Source: Euonymus europaeus
Lineage: Eukaryota; Streptophyta; Magnoliopsida; Celastrales; Celastraceae
Length of the DNA stretch: 64,000 nucleotides
NCBI GenBank assembly: GCA_963580455.1
Contig: OY756960.1
Location: forward strand, 1,426,001 to 1,490,000
Direction: 5' to 3'
Positions 48,780 to 61,563 of this stretch are shown piece after piece. Each line of letters begins with the position of its first letter. Positions within the stretch are counted from its first letter, which is position 1. The translations under genes were made by a program, and so were the position numbers. Below the pieces are notes generated by a model, which was not told the DNA's origin, ran no database searches, and worked only from the letters and a program-made list of their open reading frames with translations.

Positions 48780-51700
48780 TCGTTTCACCTAGTTAGACGC
48801 GAATTGTGGTTTCTTTACGTAAACGGTTTTATGAATCCGTTGACTCCGAGTTCTGAATTCGGTGATTTTTAGCTTGATTACACACTACTTTTCGAGCTCT
48901 ACAATCCTGGCGTTTCGGATTTTGATTTCAGAACTCGTGGCTAGTAGGTCTCGTTTCACCTAGTTAGCCGCGAAATGTGGTTTCTTTACGTAAACGATTT
49001 TATGAATATCCGTTGGCTCCGAGTTCTGAATTCGGTGATTTTTAGCTTGATTTCACACTACTTTTCGAGCTCTACGATCCTGGCATTTCGGATTTGGATT
49101 TCAGAACTCGTGGCTAGTTGGTCTCGTATCACCTAGTTAGCCGCGAAATGTGGTTTCTTTACGTAAACGGTTTTATGAATATCAATTGACTCCGAGTTCT
49201 GAATTCGGTGATTTTTAGCTTGATTTCACACTACTTTTCGAGCTCTACGATCCTGGCATTTTGGATTTTGATTTCAGAACTCGTGGCTTGTAGGTCTCGT
49301 TTCACCTAGTTAGCCGCGAAATGTGGTTTCTTTACGTAAACGGTTTTATGAATATCCGTTGACTCCGAATTCTGAATTCGGTGATTTTTAGCTTGATTTC
49401 ACACTACTTTTCGAGCTCTACGATCCTGGCGTTTCGGATTTTGATTTCAGAACTCGTGGCTAGTTGGTCTCGTTTCACCTAGTTAGCCGCGAAATGTAGT
49501 TTCTTTACGTAAACGGTTTTATGAATATCCGTTGACTCCGAGTTCTGAATTCGGTGATTTTTAGCTTGATTACACACTACTTTTCGAGCTCTACAATACT
49601 GGAATTTTGGATTTTGATTTCAGAACTCGTGGCTAGTTGGTCTCGTTTCAACTAGTTAGCCGCGAAATGTGGTTTCTTTACGTAAACGGTTTTATGAATA
49701 TCCGTTGACTCCGAGTTCTGAATTCGGTGATTTTTAGCTTGATTTCACACTAATTTTCGAGCTCTACGATCCTGGCGTTTCGGATTTTGATTTCAGAACT
49801 CGTGGCTAGTTGGTCTCGTTTCACCTAGTTAGCCGCGAAATGTGGTTTCTTTACGTAAACGGTTTTATGAATATCCGTTGACTCCGAGTTCTGAATTCGG
49901 TGATTTTTAGCTTGATTTCACACTAATTTTCGAGCTCTACGATCCTGGCATTTCGGATATTGATTTCAGAACTCGTGGCTAGTTGGTCTCGTTTCACCTA
50001 GTTAGCCGCGAATTGTGGTTTCTTTACGTAAACGGTTTTATGAATCCGTTGACTCCGAGTTCTGAATTCGGTGATTTTTAGCTTGATTACACACTACTTT
50101 TCGAGCTATACAATCCTGACGTTTCGGATTTTGATTTCAGAACTCGTGGCTAGTAGGTCTCGTTTCACCTAGTTAGCCGCGAAATGTGGTTTCTTTACGT
50201 AAATGGTTTTATGAATATCCGTTGACTCCGAGTTCTGAATTCGGTGATTTTTAGCTTGATTTCACACTACTTTTCGAGCTCTACGATCCTGGCATTTCGG
50301 ATTTGGATTTCAGAACTCGTGGCTAGTTGGTCTCGTTTCACCTAGTTAGCCGCGAAATATGGTTTCTTTACGTAAACGGTTTTATGAATATCAGTTGACT
50401 CCGAGTTCTGAATTCGGTGATTTTTAGCTTGATTTCACACTACTTTTCGAGCTCTACGATCCTGGCGTTTCGGATTTTGATTTCAGAACTCGTGGCTAGT
50501 AGGTCTCGTTTCACCTAGTTAGCCGCAAAATGTGGTTTCTTTACGTAAACGGTTTTATGAATATCCGTTGACTCCGAGTTCTGAATTCGGTGATTTTTAG
50601 CTTGATTTCACACTAATTTTCGAGCTCTACGATCCTGGCGTTTCGGATTTTGATTTCAGAACTCGTGGCTAGTTGGTCTCATTTCACCTAGTTAGCCGCG
50701 AAATGTGGTTTCTTTACGTAAACGGTTTTATGAATATCCGTTGACTCCGAGTTCTGAATTCGGTGATTTTTAGCTTGATTACACACTACTTTTCGAGCTC
50801 TACAATCCTGGCATTTTGGATTTTGATTGCAGAACTCGTGGCTAGTTGGTCTCGTTTCAACTAGTTAGCCGCGAAATGTGCTTTCTTTACGTAAACGGTT
50901 TTATGAATATCCGTTGACTCCGAGTTCTGAATTCGGTGATTTTTAGCTTGATTTCACACTAATTTTCGAGCTCTACGATCCTGGAGTTTCGGATATTGAT
51001 TTCAGAACTCGTGGCTAGTTGGTCTCGTTTCACCTAGTTAGCCGCGAATTGTGGTTTCTTTACGTAAACGGTTTTATGAATATCCGTTGACTCCGAGTTC
51101 TGAATTCGGTGATTTTTAGCTTGATTACACACTACTTTTCGAGCTCTACAATCCTGGCGTTTCGGATTTTGATTTCAGAACTCGTGGCTAGTAGGTCTAG
51201 TTTCACCTAGTTAGCCGCGAAATGTGGTTTCTTTACGTAAACGGTTTTATGAATATCCGTTGACTCCGAGTTCTGAATTCGGTGATTTTTAGCTTGATTT
51301 CACACTACTTTTTGAGCTCTACGATCCTGGCATTTCGGATTTGAATTTCAGAACTCGTGGCTAGTTGGTCTCGTTTCACCTAGTTAGCCGCGAAATGTGG
51401 TTTCTTTACGTAAACGGTTTTATGAATATCAGTTGACTCCGAGTTCTGAATTCGGTGATTTTTAGCTTGATTTCACACTACTTTTCGAGCTCTACGATCC
51501 TGGAGTTAAGGATTTTGATTTCAGAACTCGTGGCTAGTAGGTCCCTTTTCACCTAGTTAGCCGCGAAATGTGGTTTCTTTACGTAAACGGTTTTATGAAT
51601 ATCCGTTGACTCCGAGTTATGAATTCGGTGATTTTTAGCTTGATTTCACACTACTTTTCGAGCTCTACGATCCTGGCGTTTCAGAATTTGATTTCAGAAC

Positions 51701-52180
51701 TCGTGGCTAGTTGGTCTCATTTCACCTATTTAGCCGCGAAATGTGGTTTCTTTACGTAAACGGTTTTATGAATATCCGTTGACTCCGAGTTCTGAATTCG
51801 GTGATTTTTAGCTTGATTTCACACTACTTTTCGAGCTCTACAATCCTGCCGTTTCGGATTTTTATTTCAGAACTCGTGGCTAGTAGGTCTCGTTTCACCT
51901 AGTTAGCCGCGAAATGTGGTTTCTTTACGTAAACGGTTTTATGAATATCCGTTGACTCCGAGTTCTGAATTCGGTGATTTTTAGCTTGATTTCACACTAA
52001 TTTTCGAGCTCTACGATCCTGGCGTTTCGGATTTTGATTTCAGAACTCGTGGCTAGTTGGTCTCGTTTCACCTAGTTAGCCGCGAAATGTGGTTTCTTTA
52101 CGTAAACGGTTTTATGAATATCCGTTGACTCCGAGTTCTGAATTCGGTGATTTTTAGCTTGATTTCACACTACTTTTCGA
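48780..52180 (+). repeat. Zone D, first part: 7- and 6-monomer spacings
   Basis: The tagged monomers gaattgtgg plus gaatccgttg begin here (M283 at 48780, M290 at 49989), 1,209 bp apart: seven monomers less two bases. Neighbours repeat in order: gattacacac with caatcctggcg and gtagg, then ggcatttcggatttgg (49085, about 50294), then atcagttg or atcaattg (49181, 50391). A third unit near 51047 has gaattgtgg but keeps the two bases. The zone contains ggatattg, ggagttaagg (about 51502), gtccctttt (about 51541) and several single-base private changes. No coding content. Confidence 0.83.
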
Positions 52181-55100
52181 GCTCTACGATCCTGGCATTT
52201 CGGATTTGGATTTCAGAACTCGTGGCTAGTTGGTCTCGTTTCACCTAGTTAGCGGCGAAATGTGGTTTCTTTACGTAAACGGTTTTATGAATATCAGTTG
52301 ACTCCGAGTTCTGAATTCGGTGATTTTTAGCTTGATTTCACACTACTTTTCGAGCTCTACGATCCTGGTGTTTCGGATTTTGATTTCAGAACTCGTGGCT
52401 AGTAGGTCTCGTTTCACCTAGTTAGCCGCGAAATGTGGTTTCTTTACGTAAACGGTTTTATGAATATCCGTTGACTCCGAGTTCTGAATTCGGTGATTTT
52501 TAGCTTGATTTCACACTACTTTTCGAGGTCTACGATCCTGGCGTTTCGGATATTGATTTCCGAACTCGTGGCTAGTTGGTCTCGTTTCACCTAGTTAGCC
52601 GCGAATTGTGGTTTCTTTACGTAAACGGTTTTATGAATCCGTTGACTCCGAGTTCTGAATTCAGTGATTTTTAGCTTGATTACACACTACGTTTCGAGCT
52701 CTACAATCCTGGCGTTTTGGATTTTGATTTCAGAACTCGTGGCTAGTAGGTCTCGTTTCACCTAGTTAGCCGCGAAATGTGGTTTCTTTACGTAAACGGT
52801 TTTATGAATATCCGTTGACTCCGAGTTCTGAATTCGGTGATTTTTAGCTTGATTTCACACTACTTTTCGAGCTCTACGATCCTGGCATTTCGGATTTGGA
52901 TTTCAGAACTCGTGGCTAGTTGGTCTCGTTTCACCTAGTTAGCCGCGAAATGTGGTTTCTTTACGTAAACGGTTTTATGAATATCAGTTGACTCCGAGTT
53001 CTGAATTCGGTGATTTTTAGCTTGATTTCACACTACTTTTCGAGCTCTACGATCCTGGTGTTTCGGATTTTGATTTCAGAACTCGTGGCTAGTAGGTCTC
53101 GTTTCACCTAGTTAGCCGCGAAATGTGGTTTCTTTACGTAAACGGTTTTATGAATATCCGTTGACTCCGAGTTCTGAATTCGGTGATTTTTAGCTTGATT
53201 TCACACTACTTTTCGAGCTCTACGATCCTGGCATTTCGGATTTTGATTTCAGAACTCGTGGCTAGTTGGTCTCGTTTCACCTAGTTAGCCGCGAAATGTG
53301 GTTTCTTTACGTAAACGGTTTTATGAATATCCGTTGACTCCGAGTTCTGAATTCGGTGATTTTTAGCTTGATTTCACACTACTTTTCGAGCTCTACAATC
53401 CTGGCGATTCGGATTTTGATTTCAGAACTCGTGGCTAGTTGGTCTCGTTTCACCTAGTTAGCCGCGAAATTACGTTTCTTTTCGTAAACGGTTTTATGAA
53501 TATCCGTTGACTCCGAGTTCTGAATTCGATGATTTTAAGCTTGATTTCACACTAATTTTCGAGCTCTACGATCCTGGCGTTTCGGATTTTGATTTCAGAA
53601 CTCGTGGCTCGTTGGTCTCGTTTCACCTAGTTAGCCGCGAAATGTGGTTTCTTTACGTAAACGGTTTTATGAATATCCGTTGACTCCGAGTTCTGAATTC
53701 GGTGATTTTTAGCTTGATTTCACACTACTTTTCGAGCTCTACAATCCTGGCATTTCGGATTTTTATTTCAGAACTCGTGGATAGTAGGTCTCATTTCACC
53801 TAGTTAGCCGCGAAATGTGGTTTCTTTACGTAAACGGTTTTATGAATATCCATTGACTCCGAGTTCTGAATTTGGTGATTTTTAGCTTGATTACACACTA
53901 CTTTTCGAGCTCTACAATCCTGGCATTTCGGATTTTTATTTCAGAACTCGTGGCTAGTTGGTCTCGTTTCACCTAGTTAGCCGCGAAATGTGGTTTCTTT
54001 ACGTAAACGGTTTTATGAATATCCGTTGACTCCGAGTTCTGAATTCGGTGATTTTTAGCTTGATTTCACACTACTTTTCGAGGTCTACGATCCTGGTGTT
54101 TCGGATATTGATTTCAGAACTCGTGGCTAGTTGGTCTCGTTTCACCTAGTTAGCCGCGAATTGTGGTTTCTTTACGTAAACGGTTTTATGAATCCGTTGA
54201 CTCCGAGTTCTGAATTCAGTGATTTTTAGCTTGATTACACACTACTTTTCGAGCTCTACAATCCTGGCGTTTCGGATTTTGATTTCAGAACTCGTGGCTA
54301 GTAGGTCTCGTTTCACCTAGTTAGCCGCGAAATGTGTTTTCTTTACGTAAACGGTTTGATGAATATCCGTTGACTCCGAGTTCTGAATTCGGTGATTTTT
54401 AGCTTGATTTCACACTACTTTTCGAGCTCTACGATCCTGGCATTTCGGATTTGGATTTCAGAACTCGTGGCTAGTTGGTCTCGTTTCACCTAGTTAGCCG
54501 CGAAATGTGGTTTCTTTACGTAAACGGTTTTATGAATATCAGTTGACTCCGAGTTCTGAATTCGGTGATTTTCAGCTTGATTTCACACTACTTTTCGAGC
54601 TCTACGATCCTGGTGTTTCGGATTTTGATTTCAGAACTCGTGGCTAGTTGGTCTCGTTTCACCTAGTTAGCCGCGAAATGTGGTTTCTTTACGTAAACGG
54701 TTTTATGAATATCCGTTGACTCCGAGTTCTGAATTCGGTGATTTTTAGCTTGATTTCACACTACTTTTCGAGGTCTACGATCCTGGTGTTTCGGATATTG
54801 ATTTCAGAACTCGTGGCTAGTTGGTCTCGTTTCACCTAGTTAGCCGCGAATTGTGGTTTCTTTACGTAAACGGTTTTATGAATCCGTTGACTCCGAGTTC
54901 TGAATTCAGTGATTTTTAGCTTGATTACACACTACTTTTCGAGCTCTACAATCCTGGCGTTTCGGATTTTGATTTCAGAAGTCGTGGCTGGTATGTCTCG
55001 TTTCACCAAGTTAGCCGCGAAATGTGGTTTCTTTACGTAAACGGTTTTATGAATATCCGTTGACTCCGAGTTCTGAATTCGGTGATTTTTAGCTTGATTT

Positions 55101-55450
55101 CACACTACTTTTCGAGCTCTACGATCCTGGCATTTCGGATTTGGATTTCAGAACTCGTGGCTAGTTGGTCTCGTTTCACCTAGTTAGCCGCGAAATGTGG
55201 TTTCTTTACGTAAACGGTTTTATGAATATCAGTTGACTCCGAGTTCTGAATTCGGTGATTTTCAGCTTGATTTCACACTACTTTTCGAGCTCTACGATCC
55301 TGGTGTTTCGGATTTTGATTTCAGAACTCGTGGCTAGTAGGTCTCGTTTCACCTAGTTAACCGCGAAATGTGGTTTCTTTACGTAAACGGTTTTATGAAT
55401 ATCCGTTGACTCCGAGTTCTGAATTCGGTGATTTTTAGCTTGATTTCACA
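52180..55450 (+). repeat. Zone D, 4-monomer higher-order repeats
   Basis: Two sets of 4-monomer units (690 bp when one monomer has the 2-bp loss) are visible. Ggatttgg, atcagttg, ctggtgtttc and gtagg markers repeat at 52196/52886. Cgaggtctacgatcctggtg with ggatattg, gaattgtgg/gaatccgttg (54190/54880), gattacacac, ggatttgg, atcagttg and ttttcagcttg repeat from about 54072-54760 to 54762-55450. The 53.4-53.9 kb part holds odd monomers: gaaattacgtttcttttcg (53468), gattttaagcttg (about 53532), atccattgactcc (about 53850). Confidence 0.84.
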
Positions 55451-57650
55451 CTACTTTTCGAGCTCTACGATCCTGGCATTTCGGATTTTGATTTCAGAAC
55501 TCGTGGCTAGTTGGTCTCGTTTCACCTATTTAGCCGCGAAATGTGGTTTCTTTACGTAAACGGTTTTATGAATATCCGTTGACTCCGAGTTCTGAATTCG
55601 GTGATTTTTAGCTTGATTTCACACTACTTTTCGAGCTCTACAATCCTGGCGTTTCGGATTTTTATTTCAGAACTCGTGGCTAGTAGGTCTCGTTTCACCT
55701 AGTTAGCCGCGAAATGTGGTTTCTTTACGTAAACGGTTTTATGAATATCTGTTGACTCCGAGTTCTGAATTCGGTGATTTTTAGCTTGATTTCACACTAC
55801 TTTTCGAGCTCTACGATCCTGGCGGTTCGGATTTTGATTTCAGAACTCGTGGCTAGTTGGTCTCGTTTCACCTAGTTAGCCGCGAAATGTGGTTTCTTTA
55901 CGTAAACGGTTTTATGAATATCCGTTGACTCCGAGTTCTGAATTCGGTGATTTTTAGCTTGATTTCACACTACTTTTCGAGCTCTACAATCCTGGCGATT
56001 CGGATTTTGATTTCAGAACTCGTGGCTAGTTGGTCTCGTTTCACCTAGTTAGCCGCGAAATTAGGTTTCTTTACGTAAACGGTTTTATGAATATCCGTTG
56101 ACTCCGAGTTCTGAATTCGGTGATTTTAAGCTTGATTTCACACTAATTTTCGAGCTCTACGATCCTGGCGTTTCGGATTTTGATTTCAGAACTCTTGGCG
56201 AGTTGGTCTCGTTTCACCTAGTTAGCCGCGAAATGTGGTTTCTTTACGTAAACGGTTTTATGAATATCCGTTGACTCCGAGTTCTGAATTCGGTGATTTT
56301 TAGCTTGATTTCACACTACTTTTGGAGCTCTACAATCCTGGCATTTCAGATTTTGATTTCAGAACTCGTGGCTAGTAGGTCTCGTTTCAACTAGTTAGCC
56401 GCGAAATGTGGTTTCTTTACGTAAACGGTTTTATGAATATCCGTTGACTCCGAGTTCTGAATTCGGTGATTTTTAGCTTGATTTCACACTAATTTTCGAG
56501 CTCTACGATCCTGGCATTTCGGATATTGATTTCAGAACTCATGGCTAGTTGGTCTCGTTTCACCTAGTTAGCCGCGAATTGTGGTTTCTTTACGTAAACG
56601 GTTTTATGAATCCGTTGACTCCGAGTTCTGAATTCGGTGATTTTTAGCTTGATTACACACTACTTTTCGAGCTCTACAATCCTGGCGTTTCGGATTTTGA
56701 TTTCAGAACTCGTGGCTAGTAGGTCTCGTTTCACCTAGTTAGCCGCGAAATGTGGTTTCTTTACGTAAACGGTTTTATGAATATCCGTTGACTCCGAGTT
56801 CTGAATTCGGTGATTTTTTGCTTGATTTCACACTACTTTTTGAGCTCTACGATCCTGGCATTTCGGATTTGGATTTCAGAACTCGTGGCTAGTTGGTCTC
56901 GTTTCACCTAGTTAGCCGCGAAATGTGGTTTCTTTACGTAAACGGTTTTATGAATATCCGTTGACTCCGAGTTCTGAATTCGGTGATTTTTAGCTTGATT
57001 TCACACTACTTTTCGAGCTCTACAATCCTGGCGATTCGGATTTTGATTTCAGAACTCGTGGCTAGTTGGTCTCGTTTCACCTAGTTAGCCGCGAAATTAG
57101 GTTTCTTTACGTAAACGGTTTTATGAATATCCGTTGACTCCGAGTTCTGAATTCGGTGATTTTAAGCTTGATTTCACACTAATTTTCGAGCTCTACGATC
57201 CTGGCGTTTCGGATTTTGATTTCAGAACTCTTGGCGAGTTGGTCTCGTTTCACCTAGTTAGCCGCGAAATGTGGTTTCTTTACGTAAACGGTTTTATGAA
57301 TATCCGTTGACTCCGAGTTCTGAATTCGGTGATTTTTAGCTTGATTTCACACTACTTTTGGAGCTCTACAATCCTGGCATTTCAGATTTTGATTTCAGAA
57401 CTCGTGGCTAGTAGGTCTCGTTTCAACTAGTTAGCCGCGAAATGTGGTTTCTTTACGTAAACGGTTTTATGAATATCCGTTGACTCCGAGTTCTGAATTC
57501 GGTGATTTTTAGCTTGATTTCACACTAATTTTCGAGCTCTACGATCCTGGCATTTCGGATATTGATTTCAGAACTCATGGCTAGTTGGTCTCGTTTCACC
57601 TAGTTAGCCGCGAAATGTGGTTTCTTTACGTAAACGGTTTTATGAATATC
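55451..57650 (+). repeat. Zone D, 6-monomer repeat, 1,036-bp offset
   Basis: About 55960-56575 matches about 56996-57611. The ordered markers are ctggcgattcgg, gaaattaggtttc (56057/57093), gattttaagcttg, aactcttggcgagttgg, tttggagctc, tttcagattttg, caactagttag and ctggcatttcggatattg with actcatgg. The offset is six monomers less two bases, because a tagged 2-bp-deletion monomer (M328, 56555) lies between the copies. In the first copy the block is followed by that tagged monomer; in the second it is followed by a standard one, showing where the exchange joined. Confidence 0.87.
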
Positions 57651-58628
57651 CGTTGACTCCGAGTTCTGAATTCGGTGATTTTTTGCTTGATTTCACACTA
57701 CTTTTTGAGCTCTACGATCCTGGCATTTCGGATTTGGATTTCAGAACTCGTGGCTAGTTGGTCTCGTTTCACCTAGTTAGCCGCGAAATGTGGTTTCTTT
57801 ACGTAAACGGTTTTATGAATATCAGTTGACTCCGAGTTCTGAATTCGGTGATTTTTAGCTTGATTTCACACTACTTTTCGAGCTCTACGATCCTGGAGTT
57901 AAGGATTTTGATTTCAGAACTCGTGGCTAGTAGGTCTCTTTTCACCTAGTTAGCCGCGAAATGTGGTTTCTTTACGTAAACGGTTTTATGAATATCCGTT
58001 TACTCCGAGTTCTGAATTCGGTGATTTTTTGCTTGATTTCACACTACTTTTTGAGCTCTACGATCCTGGCATTTCGGATTTGGATTTCAGAACTCGTGGC
58101 TAGTTGGTCTCGTTTCACCTAGTTAGCCGCGAAATGTGGTTTCTTTACGTAAACGGTTTTATGAATATCAGTTGACTCCGAGTTCTGAATTCGGTGATTT
58201 TTAGCTTGATTTCACACTACTTTTCGAGCTCTACGATCCTGGAGTTAAGGATTTTGATTTCAGAACTCGTGGCTAGTAGGTCTCTTTTCACCTAGTTAGC
58301 CGCGAAATGTGGTTTCTTTACGTAAACGGTTTTATGAATATCCGTTTACTCCGAGTTCTGAATTCGGTGACTTTTAGCTTGATTTCACACTACTTTTTGA
58401 GCTCTACGATCCTGGCATTTCGGATTTGGATTTCAGAACTCGTGGCTAGTTGGTCTCGTTTCACCTAGTTAGCCGCGAAATGTGGTTTCTTTACGTAAAC
58501 GGTTTTATGAATATCAGTTGACTCCGAGTTCTGAATTCGGTGATTTTTAGCTTGATTTCACACTACTTTTCGAGCTCTACGATCCTGGCGTTTCGGATTT
58601 GGATTTCAGAACTCGTGGCTAGTTGGTC
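57651..58628 (+). repeat. Zone D, 2-monomer (346-bp) repeat
   Basis: The dimer ttttttgcttg/tttttgagctc/ggatttgg followed by atcagttg/ggagttaagg/gtctctttt appears at about 57675-58020 and 58021-58366 (ggagttaagg at 57894 and 58240, exactly 346 bp apart). A further ggagttaagg monomer lies at 59103 and an older one at about 51501. Tttactccg monomers (58008, 58346), otherwise typical of zone C, occur here. Confidence 0.85.
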
Positions 58629-61563
58629 TCGTTTCACCTAGTTAGCCGCGAATTGTGGTTTCTTTACGTAAACGGTTTTATGAATCCGTTGACTCCGAGT
58701 TCTGAATTCGGTGATTTTTAGCTTGATTACACACTACTTTTCGAGCTCTACAATCCTGGCGTTTCGGATTTTGATTTCAGAACTCGTGTCTAGTAGGTCT
58801 CGTTTCACCTAGTTAGCCGCGAAATGTGGTTTCTTTACGTAAACGGTTTTATGAATATCCGTTGACTCCGAGTTCTGAATTCGGTGATTTTTTGCTTGAT
58901 TTCACACTACTTTTTGAGCTCTACGATCCTGGCATTTCGGATTTGGATTTCAGAACTCGTGGCTAGTTGGTCTCGTTTCACCTAGTTAGCCGCGAAATGT
59001 GGTTTCTTTACGTAAACGGTTTTATGAATATCAGTTGACTCCGAGTTCTGAATTCGGTGATTTTTAGCTTGATTTCACACTACTTTTCGAGCTCTACGAT
59101 CCTGGAGTTAAGGATTTTGATTTCAGAACTCGTGGCTAGTAGGTCTCTTTTCACCTAGTTAGCCGCGAAATGTGGTTTCTTTACGTAAACGGTTTTATGA
59201 ATATCCGTTTACTCCGAGTTCTGAATTCGGTGACTTTTAGCTTGATTTCACACTACTTTTCGAGCTCTACAATCCTACCGTTTCGGATTTTTATTTCAGA
59301 ACTCGTGGCTAGTAGGTCTCGTTTCACCTAGTTAGCCGCGAAATGTGGTTTCTTTACGTAAACGGTTTTATGAATATCCGTTGACTCCGAGTTCTGAATT
59401 CGGTGATTTTTAGCTTGATTTCACACTACTTTTCGAGCTCTACGATCCTGGCGTTTCGGATTTTGATTTCAGAACTCGTGGCTAGTTGGTCTCGTTTCAC
59501 CTAGTTAGCCGCGAAATGTGGTTTCTTTACGTAAACGGTTTTATGAATATCCGTTGACTCCAAGTTCTGAATTCGGTGATTTTTAGCTTGATTTCACACT
59601 ACTTTTCGAGGTCTACGATCCTGGTGTTTCGGATATTGATTTCAGAACTCGTGGCTAGTTGGTCTCGTTTCACCTAGTTAGCCGCGAATTGTGGTTTCTT
59701 TACGTAAACGGTTTTATGAATCCGTTGACTCCGAGTTCTGAATTCAGTGATTTTTAGCTTGATTACACACTACTTTTCGAGCTCTACAATCCTGGCGTTT
59801 CGGATTTTGATTTCAGAACTCGTGGCTAGTAGGTCTCGTTTCACCTAGTTAGCCGCGAAATGTGGTTTCTTTACGTAAACGGTTTTATGAATATCCGTTG
59901 ACTCCGAGTTCTGAATTCGGTGATTTTTAGCTTGATTTCACACTACTTTTCGAGCTCTACGATCCTGGCATTTCGGATTTGGATTTCAGAACTCGTGGCT
60001 AGTTGGTCTCGTTTCACCTAGTTAGCCGCGAAATGTGGTTTCTTTACGTAAACGGTTTTATGAATATCAGTTGACTCCGAGTTCTGAATTCGGTGATTTT
60101 CAGCTTGATTTCACACTACTTTTCGAGCTCTACGATCCTGGCATTTCGGATTTTGATTTCAGAACTCGTGGCTAGTAGGTATCGTTTCACCTAGTTAGCC
60201 GCGAAATGTGGTTTCTTTACGTAAACGGTTTTATGAATATCCGTTGACTCCGAGTTCTGAATTCGGTGATTTTTAGGTTGATTACACACTACTTTTTGAG
60301 CTCTACAATCCTGGCGTTTCGGATTTTGATTTCAGAACTTGTGGCTAGTTGGTCTCGTTTCACCTATTTAGCCGCGAAATGTGGTTTCTTTACGTAAACG
60401 GTTTTATGAATATCCGTTGACTCCGAGTTCTGAATTCGGTGATTTTTAACTTGATTTCACACTAATTTTTGAGCTCTACGATCCTGGCGTTTCGGATATT
60501 GATTTCAGAACTCGTGGCTAGTTGGTCTCGTTTCACCTAGTTAGCCGCGAATTGTGGTTTCTTTACGTAAACGGTTTTATGAATCCGTTGACTCCGAGTT
60601 CTGAATTCGGCGATTTTTAGCTTGATTACACACTACTTTTCGAGCTCTACAATCCTGGCGTTTTGGATTTTGATTTCAGAACTCGTGGCTAGTAGGTCTC
60701 GTTTCACCTAGTTAGCCGCGAAATGTGGTTTCTTTACGTAAACGGTTTTATGAATATCCGTTGACTCCGAGTTCTGAATTCGGTGATTTTTAGCTTGATT
60801 TCACACTACTTTTCGAGCTCTACAATCCTGGCATTTCGGATTTTGATTTCAGAACTCGTGGCTAGTAGGTCTCGCTTCATCTAGTTAGCCGCGAAATGTG
60901 GTTTCTTTACGTAAACGGTTTTATGAATATCCATTGACTCCGAGTTCTGAATTCGGTGATTTTTAGCTTGATTACACACTACTTTTCGAGCTCTACAATC
61001 CTGGCGTTTCGGATTTTCATTTCAGAACTCGTGGCTAGTTGGTCTCGTTTCACCTAGTTAGCCGCGAAATGTGGTTTCTTTACGTAAACGGTTTTATGAA
61101 TATCCGTTGACTCCGAGTTCTGAATTCGGTGATTTTTAACTTGATTTCACACTACTTTTCGAGCTCTACGATCCTGGCATTTCGGATTTTGCTTTCAGAA
61201 CTCGTGGCTAATTGGTCTCGTTTCACCTAGTTAGCCGCGAAATGTGGTTTCTTTACGTAAACGGTTTTATGAATATCCGTTGACTCCGAGTTCTGAATTC
61301 GGTGATTTTTAGCTTGATTTCACACTACTTTTCGAGCTCTACGATCCTGGCATTTCGGATTTTGATTTCAGAACTCGTGGCTAGTTGGTCTCGTTTCACC
61401 TAGTTAGCCGCGAAATGTGGTTTCCTTACGTAAACGGTTTTATGAATATCAGTTGACTCCGAGTTCTGAATTCGGTGATTTTTAGCTTGATTTCACACTA
61501 CTTTTCGAGCTCTACAATCCTGGCGTTTCGGATTTTGATTTTATAACTCATGGCTAGTAGGTC
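58629..61563 (+). repeat. Zone D, last part
   Basis: This holds three tagged gaattgtgg/gaatccgttg monomers (M340 58629, M346 59665, M351 60528) spaced by 6 and 5 monomers. The cgaggtctacgatcctggtg/ggatattg series near 59609 matches 54082 and 54772. Private changes increase to the right: tttaggttgatt (about 60274), gaacttgtgg (about 60337), ttttaacttg (60447, 61137), tcgcttcatctag (about 60871), ttgctttcag (61188) and ggtttccttacg (about 61420). No genes. Confidence 0.82.

Larger units (their letters stand above)
48780..60698 (+). repeat. Nine monomers of a 2-bp-deletion lineage
   Basis: The sequence gaatccgttg, lacking two bases of gaatatccgttg, occurs at 48833, 50042, 52635, 54190, 54880, 56608, 58682, 59718 and 60581. 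These lie in monomers starting at 48780, 49989, 52582, 54137, 54827, 56555, 58629, 59665 and 60528, which are 171 bp long. All nine also have gaattgtgg (a to t) and gattacacac. Spacings are 7, 15, 9, 4, 10, 12, 6 and 5 monomers. The shared three-change haplotype argues for a single origin and local spread. Confidence 0.93.
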
